From positions 1 through 14,215 of the forward strand of contig JAIRPZ010000240.1 in NCBI GenBank assembly GCA_031256755.1: 14,215 bases of DNA, read 5' to 3'. Below the pieces are notes generated by a model. That model was not told where the DNA came from. It saw only the letters and a program-made list of their open reading frames with translations, and searched no databases. Source of the stretch: Planctomycetaceae bacterium. Lineage in GTDB: Bacteria > Planctomycetota > Planctomycetia > Pirellulales > Thermoguttaceae. Shown here in pieces: positions 14,209 through 14,215 of this stretch. Position 1 is the first letter of the stretch, and every line of letters starts with the position of its first letter. Both the position numbers and the translations under genes were made by a program.

Positions 14209-14215
14209 TATAAGG

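Noticed and set aside
1..14215. CRISPR array, tRNA, rRNA, transposase or prophage genes.
   Set aside because: No regularly spaced repeats of CRISPR type, no tRNA-like folds and no mobile-element protein motifs were seen on either strand.

Overview
The window looks like a chromosomal segment of a planctomycete (Planctomycetota), or at least a member of the PVC group. The main evidence is a prepilin-like DUF1559 protein followed by a small carboxypeptidase-regulatory-like lipoprotein, which is a pairing typical of planctomycetes. A BatD-like exported protein, an ExbD protein, Kdo transferase (so a Gram-negative outer membrane with LPS), a zinc-type S14 and sparse Shine-Dalgarno sequences all fit. 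Base composition is roughly balanced. The 2[4Fe-4S] ferredoxin suggests some anaerobic or low-potential redox metabolism. No phage, transposase, CRISPR array, tRNA or rRNA was seen.

Layout, left to right. An exported beta-carbonic anhydrase (53-997) is followed on the same strand by an NRAMP-like membrane transporter (1198-2745). A short 2[4Fe-4S] ferredoxin (2782-2952, minus) converges on the transporter and diverges from an EpmA/GenX-type lysyl-tRNA-synthetase paralogue (3132-4091). An orphan ExbD/TolR protein (4100-4585, minus) converges on epmA. A large chemoreceptor (4837-7128) follows, with a good promoter and a probable terminator. Next come a small secreted protein of unknown function (7254-7688), which has a striking palindrome at its promoter, a BatD-like protein (to 9733) and Kdo transferase waaA (to 11198), all on the plus strand.

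The right part is on the minus strand. It holds rplE and rpsN (12066 down to 11251) as a pair detached from the rest of the spc ribosomal operon, then a 343-base gap, a small lipoprotein (12808-12410) and the DUF1559 prepilin-like gene (14193-12941).

The most notable observation is at the start of the DUF1559 gene. A perfect ribosome binding site and ATG open a 30-residue leader that runs into a tract of eleven G. As written, this puts the prepilin domain out of frame. The prepilin frame has no ATG, GTG or TTG of its own before the processing motif. A tract of 9 or 12 G would join leader and prepilin into one protein, so this may be a phase-variable or slippage-controlled switch, although a homopolymer sequencing error must be excluded. 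Between the G tract and the prepilin domain lies a small heptamer (GACGGCA) repeat cluster.
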